A stretch of 48,235 nucleotides of DNA from an uncultured Bacteroidota bacterium (GCA_902533655.1 CACAMX010000005.1:1-48235), one strand, 5' to 3'. Shown: positions 1 through 9,800, counted from the first letter of the stretch. Program-made: numbers and translations. The notes: generated by a model from the sequence alone, not told the origin.

Positions 1-23
1 TTTCAATTCTAAATAATTGTTAT

Positions 24-31
24 TAATTTTG
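24..31 (+). promoter_or_regulatory. Bacteroidota-type -7 element TAATTTTG upstream of crtD-like gene
   Basis: Matches the TAnnTTTG consensus, 31 nt upstream of the TTG start at 63. Confidence 0.4.
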
Positions 32-62
32 CATAACTTTTTATAAAAAAGATTATATAAAA

Positions 63-1556
63 TTGATTGGTTCAAAAAAAAACAAAACAAAAAATATCTC
101 AATCATAGGTTCAGGCATAGCTGGTATTTCTTGTGCTATTAGATTAAAAAATGAAGGATATAATGTCAAAATCTATGAAAAAAATAAATCTTTTGGAGGC
201 AAAATAGATGAGCTAAAAATGATGGGGTATAGATTTGATATTGGCCCCTCATTGTTAACGATGCCAGATCTAATTGAAGAAATTTTTGAATTAACTGGCA
301 AAAAAATTGATAACTATCTAAATTTCAAAAAGAAAAAATATATATGTAATTATTTTTATGAAGATGGTACGCGATTTAATGCACCCGCTGAAAAAAAAGA
401 GTTTGCAAAGAGAGCCTCTAAAACTTTTAATGTAAGTGAAAATGAATTAATAAATTATTTTGAACTAAATAAGAAAAAATATGATTTAACAAATGGTATT
501 TTTTTGAGAAAGTCATTGCACAAAATATCAAGTTACTTATCATTAGAAACTTTCAAAGCTATTTTAAATATTGGAAAGCTTGGGATTTTTAAAAACTTAT
601 CTGATTTTAATGATAACACATTTAGCGATAAAAGATTAGCTCAATTTTACAATAGATTTGCAACATACAATGGCTCATCACCATACAAAACTCCTGCAAT
701 AATGTCTATGATACCGCATTTAGAGCAACATTATGGAGTATATTTCCCAATAGGAGGAATGAGAATGATTTCAAAAAAACTTTTTGAACTTGCTGTAGAA
801 ATTGGAGTTGAGTTTAATTTTAAATCTGAGGTAAATGAAATAATAATCAAAAATAAAAAAGCAATTGGTTTAGTTGTAAATCAAAAGCAAATTATTTCTG
901 ATATTGTAATAAGTAATTCTGACATTGAACACACTTACGGCTTAATGTCAAAGAAAATTACACCAAGTAATGTTACAAAAAATGAAAAGAGTAGTTCAGC
1001 CATTATTTTCCTTTGGGGCGTCAAGAAAAAATTTAAAGAATTAGATCTCCACAATATTTTCTTTTCTGCTGATTACAAACAAGAATTTGATGATATTTTT
1101 CTAAATAAAAAAATCTCTAAAGATCCAACAATATATATTAATATAACCTCAAAAGAAAATATTGAAGATGCACCTGTAAACTGTGAAAACTGGTTTACAA
1201 TGATTAATGTGCCAAATAACTATGGACAAGACTGGAGTGATTTAATAAAATCTGCAAAAAAAAATATTATCAAAAAATTAAATAAGAATTTAAAAATTGA
1301 TTTAGAAAATTATATTGATTTTGAAAAAGTAATTAGTCCGTTAGATATTGAAAAAAAAACAAACTCATCAAATGGATCATTGTATGGAGCGTCAAGCAAT
1401 GATAAATTTTCTGCTTTGTTGAGACATTCTAATTTCTCTAACAAAATAAAAAATCTTTTCTTTTGCGGTGGAAGTGTACACCCTGGAGGAGGTATACCAT
1501 TATGCTTACTCTCTGCTAAAATTGTTACTGATTTAATTAAAGAACAAAAACACTAA
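63..1556 (+). CDS. crtD: Phytoene desaturase family protein, probably 1-hydroxycarotenoid 3,4-desaturase (CrtD-like)
   Basis: N-terminal FAD-binding GSGIAGISCAIRL, YRFDIGPSLLTMP, RFATYNGSSPYKTPA, C-terminal GGSVHPGGGIPLCLLSAKI; TTG start. Confidence 0.82.
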   Translation: MIGSKKNKTKNISIIGSGIAGISCAIRLKNEGYNVKIYEKNKSFGGKIDELKMMGYRFDIGPSLLTMPDLIEEIFELTGKKIDNYLNFKKKKYICNYFYEDGTRFNAPAEKKEFAKRASKTFNVSENELINYFELNKKKYDLTNGIFLRKSLHKISSYLSLETFKAILNIGKLGIFKNLSDFNDNTFSDKRLAQFYNRFATYNGSSPYKTPAIMSMIPHLEQHYGVYFPIGGMRMISKKLFELAVEIGVEFNFKSEVNEIIIKNKKAIGLVVNQKQIISDIVISNSDIEHTYGLMSKKITPSNVTKNEKSSSAIIFLWGVKKKFKELDLHNIFFSADYKQEFDDIFLNKKISKDPTIYINITSKENIEDAPVNCENWFTMINVPNNYGQDWSDLIKSAKKNIIKKLNKNLKIDLENYIDFEKVISPLDIEKKTNSSNGSLYGASSNDKFSALLRHSNFSNKIKNLFFCGGSVHPGGGIPLCLLSAKIVTDLIKEQKH

Positions 1557-1638
1557 ACTTAAAATTTATAGTTTATTAAAATGCTTTAATCAATCTTAAT
1601 GTTTAATAAATTACATTGGTTATTTAAGTTATTAAATC

Positions 1639-1806
1639 ATGAACAAAATTAAATTAGCTCTTGACTGGACACCAAATATTAATCACATCGGTTTTTTTGT
1701 TGCTAAAGAAAAAGGGTATTACAAAGAAAAAGATATTGATTTGAAAATTATCTCACCAGAAATGGATAATTATAAAGAAACTCCCGCAAAAAAAAAACCC
1801 AAGTAA
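1639..1806 (+). pseudogene. Truncated THI5/NMT1-like ABC transporter substrate-binding protein (N-terminal ~50 aa only)
   Basis: Own translation: [55 protein letters not shown]; typical THI5-like N-terminus, stops inside a terminator hairpin. Confidence 0.75.
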
Positions 1807-1828
1807 AAACTTGGGTCTATTTTTTTTA
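1797..1828. terminator. Rho-independent, probably bidirectional terminator
   Basis: ACCCAAGT-AAAA-ACTTGGGT perfect 8-bp stem flanked by A10 on the left and T8 on the right. Confidence 0.85.
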
Positions 1829-1840
1829 TAAAACAAATTC

Positions 1841-2344
1841 TTATTTACCCATTTCTTGATCTGGAGCTAGTGCCATTACCATACCAGTAGCATCGAAATA
1901 ATCTCCTGATGCAGTAATTTTACCATCCTTAACATAAAAATAGTGATAAGAATCAACTGCAAATTCTTTTCCTGAAGCGTTACTAGTTCCAGTCCAAGTT
2001 CCGTAAACCCTCACACTTCCATTGTTTTGATAATTTACAGTGTCAACACCAGGTAACCACTTGGCATTTTCAAACTTTACATTTGAAAATCCGTTCATAT
2101 AAAACTGTGCCTGCCCCATTACACCATCATAGTCTACAACTCCTTGACCATACATTGGTGATTGATGTTTAACGCTTTCGCAGATTAAAGTTTTAAAGGT
2201 CTCAAAATCTTGAGGTGTTTCATAACATGCCATTGCTTTTTTTACAATTTCAAGATTAGCATTGTATAATGTCATATCTGGGGTAGTGTTTGGTGATGTA
2301 CATGCAAATAACACAAAGAATAACGCATAAAATAAATTTTTCAT
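1841..2344 (-). CDS. Predicted lipoprotein with SnoaL/NTF2-like fold
   Basis: Lipobox LFACTS; NTF2-like pattern (Y-G-x-G-x-V-D-Y, VRVYGTWTG, YHYFYVKDGKI). Confidence 0.55.
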   Translation of the reverse strand: MKNLFYALFFVLFACTSPNTTPDMTLYNANLEIVKKAMACYETPQDFETFKTLICESVKHQSPMYGQGVVDYDGVMGQAQFYMNGFSNVKFENAKWLPGVDTVNYQNNGSVRVYGTWTGTSNASGKEFAVDSYHYFYVKDGKITASGDYFDATGMVMALAPDQEMGK

Positions 2345-2405
2345 TTTTTTTGTTTTAGTTAATAATTTGGTAAAAATAGTTTTTTAATTAGTTTCTAATA
2401 ATAAA

Positions 2406-2570
2406 CTAATTCAATTTTTGAATTTCCTTCAAAACATCATCTGCTTTTTTTTCAAGCTCATCACTTTTTTTTCTGTCAAACTTCGACAATTCAAATGCCT
2501 CTTTTTTTAACTTATTATATTGATTTTGAAGTTTCTCTTTTTTTGATTTTTTCTTAAATAATCCAAACAT
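2406..2570 (-). CDS. Small charged protein, Lacal_2735/DUF6435-like
   Basis: Not in ORF track; own translation MFGLFKKKSKKEKLQNQYNKLKKEAFELSKFDRKKSDELEKKADDVLKEIQKLN*. Confidence 0.7.
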   Translation of the reverse strand: MFGLFKKKSKKEKLQNQYNKLKKEAFELSKFDRKKSDELEKKADDVLKEIQKLN

Positions 2571-2601
2571 TTTTAAATATTAAATAAAAAGAAGTAACCT
2601 A

Positions 2602-3591
2602 TTAGTCAAGTAAATTAAAAAATTCATCAAGATTAGGTGATAGTATGATATCTATTCTTCTATTTGCACTTCTTCCCTCTACAGTTAAATTAGTCATTAT
2701 AGGTGAAAACTCACCCTTACCAGCGGCCATTAATTGAGATGATTTAATCTGCGAATTGTTAGTTAAAACCTTAACCACAGAGGTAGCTCTCAAAACACTT
2801 AAGTCCCAATTATCTTTTACTAAGCCTCTGCCACTCAAAGCTATACTATCTGTATGTCCCTCGACAATAATCTCTAACTCTTGGTGATTTGATAAAACTT
2901 CTGACAATTTATTTAGCGCACTTACGCCTTCATTGTTTACATCATATTTGCCTGAGGCAAAAAGTAAACTTTCCTCTAACGATAAATATACTTTTCCGTT
3001 TCTTTTTTCAATTGTTAAGCCATTTCCCTCTAGTCCAGACAGTGCACTTGAAATTCTTGCCTTTATAGCAGTAACCATAGAATCTTTCTTATTTATGATT
3101 GATTCAAGCTCTTTAACTCTCAAAGATCTGTAATCAAGTTCTTTATTTGCTTTTGTAAGCATATCTTTTTGAAACTGAATTGAATCAGAGAGTGATTGAA
3201 GTTCTTCTTTCTTGGAAATTAATTTCATTTGTGAATCATCTAACTTCTCAATAAGTCTTTTTGTTTCTTCAGCTTTTTCTGACATAAATCTTGAACTTTT
3301 TGATGACAACAAATCATATGCCTCACTAAGGTCTTGATACTTGCTATTCAAACTTTTATATGCTTGGCCATTATTTATTGAATCTTCTTTGATTTTTTTG
3401 AGATTTTCTTGTGCTAGCCTAACTGAATTATTTAATTCTATGATTTCATTTTGAAGTTTTAAGTTTTTTAAATCTTTTTCATTTGCTCTGTTCTTATTGT
3501 ACTCATTTTGCTTAACAAGATCGTTATGAATCGTAGGTGTTACACATGAAAACAAAAATATCGATGAGAATATTAATAATTTTTTCATCAT
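2602..3591 (-). CDS. OmpA-family lipoprotein with long coiled coil
   Basis: Lipobox LFSCVT; coiled-coil region; C-terminal OmpA signature IIVEGHTDS...LSVLRATSVVKVL...GKGEFSPI...NRRIDIIL. Confidence 0.85.
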   Translation of the reverse strand: MMKKLLIFSSIFLFSCVTPTIHNDLVKQNEYNKNRANEKDLKNLKLQNEIIELNNSVRLAQENLKKIKEDSINNGQAYKSLNSKYQDLSEAYDLLSSKSSRFMSEKAEETKRLIEKLDDSQMKLISKKEELQSLSDSIQFQKDMLTKANKELDYRSLRVKELESIINKKDSMVTAIKARISSALSGLEGNGLTIEKRNGKVYLSLEESLLFASGKYDVNNEGVSALNKLSEVLSNHQELEIIVEGHTDSIALSGRGLVKDNWDLSVLRATSVVKVLTNNSQIKSSQLMAAGKGEFSPIMTNLTVEGRSANRRIDIILSPNLDEFFNLLD

Positions 3592-3672
3592 TTGAATTTT
3601 TATAAATTTATTAATGAATTCACTTTGAAATATAAATGAGGCACTTATTTTTCAACAAATTCAATTGAACAA

Positions 3673-4887
3673 CTAGTTAACTACTAGTCTATGAACTGTC
3701 CTTTGATTATTTTCAATTAGATTTATAAAGTAGATACCAGCTGACAAGCTCCTGGTATTCATCTCAGAGTGATTTGAGAACCTATCTATTTGTAAACTGA
3801 CTTTTTTCCCATATAAATCAGTAATGTATAATTTTTGATTAATACTTGAATATATAATGGCATAATCTTTTGAAGGATTGGGGAATACTTTATGCTTTTT
3901 ACTTTGGTCAAAAATTAATGAGTTACTTGGCAGTGGGGTGATTTTAGATAGGCCCGTTGAAGTCCCAACCCAAACATTGTTGTTATAATCTACTTTTAAG
4001 CAAGTTACATTTGGACCAGCAACTCCATCAGAAATATCAAAATCTTGCCAAATCGATCCATTATAAAAAGCTACACCACCTTCGGCAAGATAGCCTACAT
4101 AAATTGCCACCCATATTCTGTTCCAGGAATCAATATCAATCTCTACTACTGGATTTAAAGTATCAGGAGGTGGAAGGGAATACATAATTGTATGGTTTTC
4201 AATAAAATTATTGTTGTTATCAAATACTGATAACCCACTATTTGTCCCTACCCATTTTCTATTATATTGATCAATTAGTATATCGGTAATTCCATTACTA
4301 ATCAGATTACTATTATTTGTATTAATATTTGAGAAATTATTATTCGCGCTATCTACTATTACTCCATCTAACAAACTTGCAAACCATGCATTCCCAAGAA
4401 CATCAAAATCACATGAAAGAATGAAATTACCTGGATTAATTACTGACCAACTGGCACCATCAAAGACACTAACTCCAGAGCTGAAGTTTGCATGGGAGCA
4501 CCAAACATCACCACCTTGATTAATATCTATATTTACAATTTTGTTATCTGATAGTCCTGAAAGTATATCATATGACAGCCAATTACTACCATTATAAACA
4601 CTTAACCCAAAATTTGTCCCAACATATACTTCATTATTTAAACCACATTTGATAGATAAAATATTGTTATCGATAATACCATCTGAAACATTATAATTAG
4701 TAAATGATGTCCCATCAAAATATGAAACTCCATTATTTGTACCAATCCATATATTACCACTATTATCTGTGTCGATGCATGTAATAAAATCACTAACTAA
4801 ACCATCAGTACTATAAAAATTTTCAATGTTTTGTGATTTTGTAAACAAAGAACAGCTAAGTAGTAAAAAAAACAGTAATAATCTCAC
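3673..4887 (-). CDS. Two-component-regulator-type beta-propeller protein with T9SS C-terminal sorting domain
   Basis: Repeats of the type GNIWIGTNNGVSYFDGTSFTNYNVSDG; C-term VFPNPSKDYAIIYSS...SAGIYFINLIENNQRTVHRLVVN; GTG start. Confidence 0.8.
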   Translation of the reverse strand: MRLLLFFLLLSCSLFTKSQNIENFYSTDGLVSDFITCIDTDNSGNIWIGTNNGVSYFDGTSFTNYNVSDGIIDNNILSIKCGLNNEVYVGTNFGLSVYNGSNWLSYDILSGLSDNKIVNIDINQGGDVWCSHANFSSGVSVFDGASWSVINPGNFILSCDFDVLGNAWFASLLDGVIVDSANNNFSNINTNNSNLISNGITDILIDQYNRKWVGTNSGLSVFDNNNNFIENHTIMYSLPPPDTLNPVVEIDIDSWNRIWVAIYVGYLAEGGVAFYNGSIWQDFDISDGVAGPNVTCLKVDYNNNVWVGTSTGLSKITPLPSNSLIFDQSKKHKVFPNPSKDYAIIYSSINQKLYITDLYGKKVSLQIDRFSNHSEMNTRSLSAGIYFINLIENNQRTVHRLVVN

Positions 4888-4893
4888 CTAGCG

Positions 4894-7146
4894 TTATATT
4901 TTAATCAATTTAACTATTTGATCAGTATCGCTGATGCGAATAAAATAAGTTCCTCTATTAAGTCTTTGAATTGAAATAAAATCAGAGTTTTCTCCATTCA
5001 TCACTTCTCTAAAAAACATATCGAAAATTGTAAAATTAGATTTCTGACTAAAATTCAAATACTTATTCGATGGATTAGGGAAAATTTGAATCTTTTCTTT
5101 AATTATTTCATTGTTGCTTGTCAATAAATTATTACTTCTGTTAAAGGTATGTGGTTGCAAAACAAATGAGCCAAAACCGTTTGGAGATCTTGCAAATGCT
5201 ATATCAGCAGGTTGAGGAGCAATTGTGATTGAATCAAATATTACACCACTTGAATTTGACAATGTAATTTTCTCTCCAAAGTTGAAAAGTCTAAAATTCG
5301 CATGATTAAAACCTTCTTGCTTTTGTTCATCAGCCCAAATTATATAGTAACCATACGGCTCAATTGCAATTGAAGGTAACTGCCATTTAAAAAGATTTGT
5401 TGATGTATCTGATAAAAATAAATCTTCAACATTAATATAAGAGTTAGTGGAGTTATATAACTCTATCCAATCATCTGTTTCACCTGCAGGATCTTCAACC
5501 GCACTAACATTATTTGACATCAGCTCGTTGATAACAATACTTGAAGCTGGAAGATTCACATTAACTGAGTAATACTCAAAAGCTGCTCTTGCAGGGGAAA
5601 ATTCTCCAGCAATATTATTTTCAGCATATACATAAAAATCAATCTTATTACAAGTATTTGAAATTTTTGCACCAAAAATACCATCATTTGGCAATCCATC
5701 ATTATTATTACCATCATCAAGCATATTAATACTTGTAAATTTCATATTATCACCAAACCTAAAATTTAGAAATACACTGTCAACATTAGAAACTGTTGCA
5801 TTAATAAAGATGTCATCTCCTAAATTATAATTTGTTGGACAATTAACATTAGTAATATCTGGACTTCCATTGTAGCCTGCATAATTAGATAAGTAATTTT
5901 CTCTACTGCTCATTAACTGAGTGATACCTGGACAATCTCCATTCACCAAACTTACAGAATTGTTAAGATTTGAAAGGAAATCAGAGTGTGTATAAAATTT
6001 ATTTGTATCGTTTTGGACATGAGTATCTATCAATGATCTCAGTTGATTAGCTCTATTTATGTAACTCTGATTAGTAAAGTTTTCACTAACAATAGTTCTA
6101 ATATGAGCAAGATACATTTTTCTATTTCTTTCACTAGCAAATAAATTTCTCATCAGTGGTCTAGGTGATAGTGACATATTATAATGATGAACAAATGGAT
6201 CCATATTTTGAGCTTGTGGAATTGAAAAGCCATTAAAATAAAGTGCAGATGCATCAGTCAATCTAAAACCTCCAAATGACATATTTAAATCCCAAATAAG
6301 AGGGCTAAATTGTTTTGTTAATTCTTGATACAAATAATAATTTTGTGAATAGCCAATATAGGAGTCGAAATTAACTAGAACATAATTGAATGCATGCATC
6401 CACAACGTTCTGTCAATGTTTAAGTTATCATCTAATGAGTTTGGGAAGTTATTTAGTGTATCAATTAGTCCGTATAATTGAGACCAACCATATGAAGATT
6501 CTAATCTGTAATAGTCATAATAATCAGCGCTATCACTACCATGTGAATCACTTAAATTTGAGTTTTCACCACTAATACTTATATCAAGATTGTTAGGCTC
6601 ACATTTAAAAAATGGATTGTGTCTTTCTCCAAAGCTTGCACTTACAAAATCTTTATTAATAGCCTCAACATTAGTATACAAACCCCACAATGTGTCGTTA
6701 ATAAATACATTAGCATAATTTGCTTTTGGAGCTGGCATGTACTTTCTGGCAATTTCATATGATAAAACCTCTCTCAAAAAACTGGGGTCATATATTATAT
6801 TTGCCAACTTTATTTTTTTGTAGCCGTCTAAATCTTGTTTTCCTTTAACATAATTTATTTTTATATTAAAAGGATTCTTTATAGTATTTACTGAAACAGA
6901 ACTAAACCCTTTATACCTAATTCCCACACTATCATATTGTTCTCCATCAATAATTAAATATGCTAATATTCTTTGATCATTACCAATAATATACAAACTA
7001 TCTAGAGTGGATTGCCAGTTTGGCTCATAAAAATAAATTCTTATCTCTTTTAGTGAATCAGTCTCATAAAAAGAAGATTGAGCCTTAGAAAGATTAGATA
7101 TAAAAATCAAAACGAAAGTTAAGTATATTATATTAATTTTTCTCAA
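4894..7146 (-). CDS. CotH kinase family protein with lamin-tail domain and T9SS sorting domain
   Basis: SVGIRYKGFSS, ANVFINDTLWGLYTNVEAINKDF, SPLIWDLNMSFGG; lamin-tail IVINELMSNN...DDWIELYNST; C-term IFPNPSNKYLNFS; TTG start overlapping upstream TGA stop. Confidence 0.82.
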   Translation of the reverse strand: MRKINIIYLTFVLIFISNLSKAQSSFYETDSLKEIRIYFYEPNWQSTLDSLYIIGNDQRILAYLIIDGEQYDSVGIRYKGFSSVSVNTIKNPFNIKINYVKGKQDLDGYKKIKLANIIYDPSFLREVLSYEIARKYMPAPKANYANVFINDTLWGLYTNVEAINKDFVSASFGERHNPFFKCEPNNLDISISGENSNLSDSHGSDSADYYDYYRLESSYGWSQLYGLIDTLNNFPNSLDDNLNIDRTLWMHAFNYVLVNFDSYIGYSQNYYLYQELTKQFSPLIWDLNMSFGGFRLTDASALYFNGFSIPQAQNMDPFVHHYNMSLSPRPLMRNLFASERNRKMYLAHIRTIVSENFTNQSYINRANQLRSLIDTHVQNDTNKFYTHSDFLSNLNNSVSLVNGDCPGITQLMSSRENYLSNYAGYNGSPDITNVNCPTNYNLGDDIFINATVSNVDSVFLNFRFGDNMKFTSINMLDDGNNNDGLPNDGIFGAKISNTCNKIDFYVYAENNIAGEFSPARAAFEYYSVNVNLPASSIVINELMSNNVSAVEDPAGETDDWIELYNSTNSYINVEDLFLSDTSTNLFKWQLPSIAIEPYGYYIIWADEQKQEGFNHANFRLFNFGEKITLSNSSGVIFDSITIAPQPADIAFARSPNGFGSFVLQPHTFNRSNNLLTSNNEIIKEKIQIFPNPSNKYLNFSQKSNFTIFDMFFREVMNGENSDFISIQRLNRGTYFIRISDTDQIVKLIKI

Positions 7147-8708
7147 ATTACTATCTTTTGTATGAATTGTCGGTTCCTAAGTTTATATTTGATATAGTAT
7201 AATCCTTTTCTTATAAATTTTGTGCTAATGTTAGATTTTAAATCTTTACTTTTATAAACTACTCTTCCATCTGATGAGAAAATCATAATTTCTTCAGCTA
7301 TTTCATTTATATTGTCATATTTTATTAAACTGTTGTGATGATAAAAAAGTATCGGATTATTTAGTTCCTCAATACTAGAAGCATTAAAACATGATGTACT
7401 ACTTGTGTTCATATAGTCTTTTAGAACTTGTATTCCTGGGTGATCACACTCATATCTGAAAGCTTTTTGAGATTGAGCATTGTATGGTCCCCAAATAATA
7501 TTGTTTAATGAGTCAACTTCATACATTACACCAGCACCACCTTGTCCTCCAGATGCATTAACAAAAATGTTACCATTGGACATTCTATCAGATGCTGATT
7601 GACCAGGTGCTGAATATTGACAAAAATATCTGAATGTGTAGCTACTTGGACCATAGGGTTGGCCAGAACTTCTAAAATAAGTATATCCATTTACTGGGGT
7701 CAGAATAGCATCAACAGTTGACTGATTATTACCTCCTCCAGAGTTATTAAAAATTTGTAAGTGCCCACCTAATGGTCTTCCATCGTCTTTGACCCATCTT
7801 ACATCGTGTACTGCATTAGGTATTAATCTTTGGCCTGTCATACCATAGTTAGCAGGATTTCCCCATCTGTAAAGGATATCTCCACCCATTCCAGAGTTAC
7901 CACCTGTTTGACTTGCAGCTTCTGCAGTTGTGGTACTGTGATCTATTATATATATCTCGCTTGAGAATCTCGAAGAAAAGGCTATTTGATCCAAATCAGG
8001 ATTATAATCTACTCCGTTAACATGAAACCAATCACCTCCACCTCCTCCAGGTCCTCCTCCACTATTTTGTATCATATTAATATCAATTAGCTCAGGGTGA
8101 TCTGAAATATCATTTACATAATTTGGCTTATTTGGATCTACATCTTGACATAAATGATCCCAAATATGCCACTCCCAAACAATTTGGGCTGTGCCTGTAT
8201 TTGGATTTCCCTCAATTTCAACAAAATGAGTTGGCCACTTTCCAAAGTTAGAAACATTTCCTGTAAAGCCTGCATTAATAAGTTCAGCTTGTGACTTAAC
8301 TTCCCAGGCAGTTAATAAAACATTATCTCCTATTAGGCATATATCATGGTGCGATAAAACACTCGAGCTTGAATAAATAAAATCCCAAACAACATTTCCA
8401 TTTGGATCAATTTCTTGTACTCTTCCTGCATCTGCAGCACCTCCTAAAGAATTATTTGTTCCTCCTGTCTGGATATTATTTTTTGTTCCTCTAACAATAT
8501 TTCCATTGTCTTTAAGAAGAACTGTGTAATTGCATTCTGTACTTAAATTCCAAGTATGAGCTATATTTTCATTCTCATCAATTAAATATGTTGTAGTGTT
8601 GCCTTGTCTGTTATATAGAGCAAAGCCGCTGAACTGAGCAAAAACTTCGTTGGTAAAAAAGATTAAGAGAACAATTATTTTTTTAATCCTCTTTGTTTTT
8701 AAATTCAT
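7143..8708 (-). CDS. Arylsulfotransferase (ASST)-family secreted protein
   Basis: NIAHTWNLS, GNVVWDF, SHHDICLIGDNVLLTAWE, IVWEWHIWDH, DWFHVNGVDYNPDLDQIAFSSR, ILYRWGNPANYG; ATG at 8708 gives a signal peptide (ORF track begins at a TTG at 8732). Confidence 0.75.
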   Translation of the reverse strand: MNLKTKRIKKIIVLLIFFTNEVFAQFSGFALYNRQGNTTTYLIDENENIAHTWNLSTECNYTVLLKDNGNIVRGTKNNIQTGGTNNSLGGAADAGRVQEIDPNGNVVWDFIYSSSSVLSHHDICLIGDNVLLTAWEVKSQAELINAGFTGNVSNFGKWPTHFVEIEGNPNTGTAQIVWEWHIWDHLCQDVDPNKPNYVNDISDHPELIDINMIQNSGGGPGGGGGDWFHVNGVDYNPDLDQIAFSSRFSSEIYIIDHSTTTAEAASQTGGNSGMGGDILYRWGNPANYGMTGQRLIPNAVHDVRWVKDDGRPLGGHLQIFNNSGGGNNQSTVDAILTPVNGYTYFRSSGQPYGPSSYTFRYFCQYSAPGQSASDRMSNGNIFVNASGGQGGAGVMYEVDSLNNIIWGPYNAQSQKAFRYECDHPGIQVLKDYMNTSSTSCFNASSIEELNNPILFYHHNSLIKYDNINEIAEEIMIFSSDGRVVYKSKDLKSNISTKFIRKGLYYIKYKLRNRQFIQKIVI

Positions 8709-8748
8709 TAAATAAATCTTTGATAAAATCAAAGATAGTTAATAAATT

Positions 8749-9174
8749 TTAGTAGGTCATCGGAACCCAACAGCCATCAACCCACAAAAAACCAGTTGGC
8801 ATGCTTTTCCAAAATCCTTTTTGCCATTTGTAACCTATCTTTTTTTTCTTCCATTTTCCTGAAATCCAAACATATTGCTGATAGAAAGGACTCCATTTCC
8901 AATGACCACCTACCCAAACATATCCTCTCTTTTTGTATTTTGGATTATTAATTTTTGCTTTTTTTCTGATAGGTTTTTTAATAACAACTCTATTTTTCTT
9001 TTTTCTTTTTTTCTTCTTGTGGTAAATATTTCCATTTTTATCAATGTATTTATTTTTCTCAGATTTAGTTATAATTTTCTCTGATTTATTTTTTTTTAAG
9101 TTAACTACTGTTTGAGAATATACATCATTGAAGAAGAAAAAGAATAATATTGCTATTGTTGTTAATTTGTTCAT
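8749..9174 (-). CDS. Secreted Lys-rich WxxGxW-repeat protein
   Basis: Signal peptide; Lys/Arg-rich middle; four repeats WVGGHW, WISGKW, WQKGFW, WVDGCW. Confidence 0.7.
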   Translation of the reverse strand: MNKLTTIAILFFFFFNDVYSQTVVNLKKNKSEKIITKSEKNKYIDKNGNIYHKKKKRKKKNRVVIKKPIRKKAKINNPKYKKRGYVWVGGHWKWSPFYQQYVWISGKWKKKKIGYKWQKGFWKSMPTGFLWVDGCWVPMTY

Positions 9175-9208
9175 GCTAAAAAGTTTAGATTTTATATTTT
9201 TATAACTT

Positions 9209-9216
9209 TAAATTTG
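9209..9216 (+). promoter_or_regulatory. TAAATTTG -7 element for the DUF502 gene
   Basis: TAnnTTTG consensus 12 nt before ATG at 9229; contains the TTG that the ORF track uses as start (9214), so that start is unlikely. Confidence 0.5.
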
Positions 9217-9228
9217 ATTATTTATTGT

Positions 9229-9798
9229 ATGATAAAAAAATTAATTTATTACTTTTTACAAGGTTTATTATATATAGTACCTATTGCAGTAACATCTTAT
9301 GTAGCGATTTGGGTCATCAGAAGTTTAGAAAATATTTTTGATTTCAAAGTGCCTGGTCTAGGCCTTATTGTTGTAATATTTTCAATCATCATTATTGGCT
9401 TCATTGGATCTATTGTTATAAAAAGTCCTATTAATGCTTTCTTTAAAAGAATTCTAAAGAAAGCTCCATTGCTTGAAACTATATACTCCTCTGTTAAGGA
9501 TTTAATGGGGGCATTTATTGGTAAAAAGAAAGGTTTTAAACAAGCAGTTTTTGTTAAAATTTTTGATAATTCAACAATTGAGAGAATTGGATTTATTACT
9601 AACGAGGATTTAGAAAAATTAAAAATAAATGAAGGAAGGGTCTTGGTATATATTCCTCACTCTTATAACTTTTCTGGAAATCTTTATGTAGTAGAAAAGA
9701 AATATATAACTCCAATAGATGCTTCATCAAGTGAAGTTATGAAGTTAATTGTTTCTGGTGGGGTTGCTGAATTTAATGAATCGGGAAAAAAAGAATAA
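9229..9798 (+). CDS. DUF502 family membrane protein
   Basis: GLLYIVPIAVTSYVAIW, IGFIGSIVIKSP, APLLETIYSSVKDLM; ATG at 9229 preferred. Confidence 0.82.
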   Translation: MIKKLIYYFLQGLLYIVPIAVTSYVAIWVIRSLENIFDFKVPGLGLIVVIFSIIIIGFIGSIVIKSPINAFFKRILKKAPLLETIYSSVKDLMGAFIGKKKGFKQAVFVKIFDNSTIERIGFITNEDLEKLKINEGRVLVYIPHSYNFSGNLYVVEKKYITPIDASSSEVMKLIVSGGVAEFNESGKKE

Positions 9799-9800
9799 TA

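Noticed and set aside
1619-1632. Shared 13-mer TTATTTAAGTTAT upstream of the THI5 remnant and of tyrS (33498-33510)
   Set aside because: Almost purely A/T; such matches are expected by chance in DNA of this composition.
2933-3133. Short antisense ORFs in the track (e.g. 2933-3133, 3957-4187, 6390-6575, 8875-9084, 10711-10983, 13330-13620, 16570-16794, 22837-23049, 37325-37585, 39912-40160, 43755-43955)
   Set aside because: All embedded in confident genes on another frame or strand, with compositions typical of shadow ORFs.
8030-8075. Gly-rich GGGPGGGGG run in the ASST-like protein
   Set aside because: Short low-complexity loop; no evidence of slippage or separate function.
9214-9228. ORF-track start at TTG 9214 for DUF502
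   Set aside because: The TTG is part of the TAAATTTG promoter element; ATG at 9229 is a better start. The same logic applies to 33487 versus 33472.
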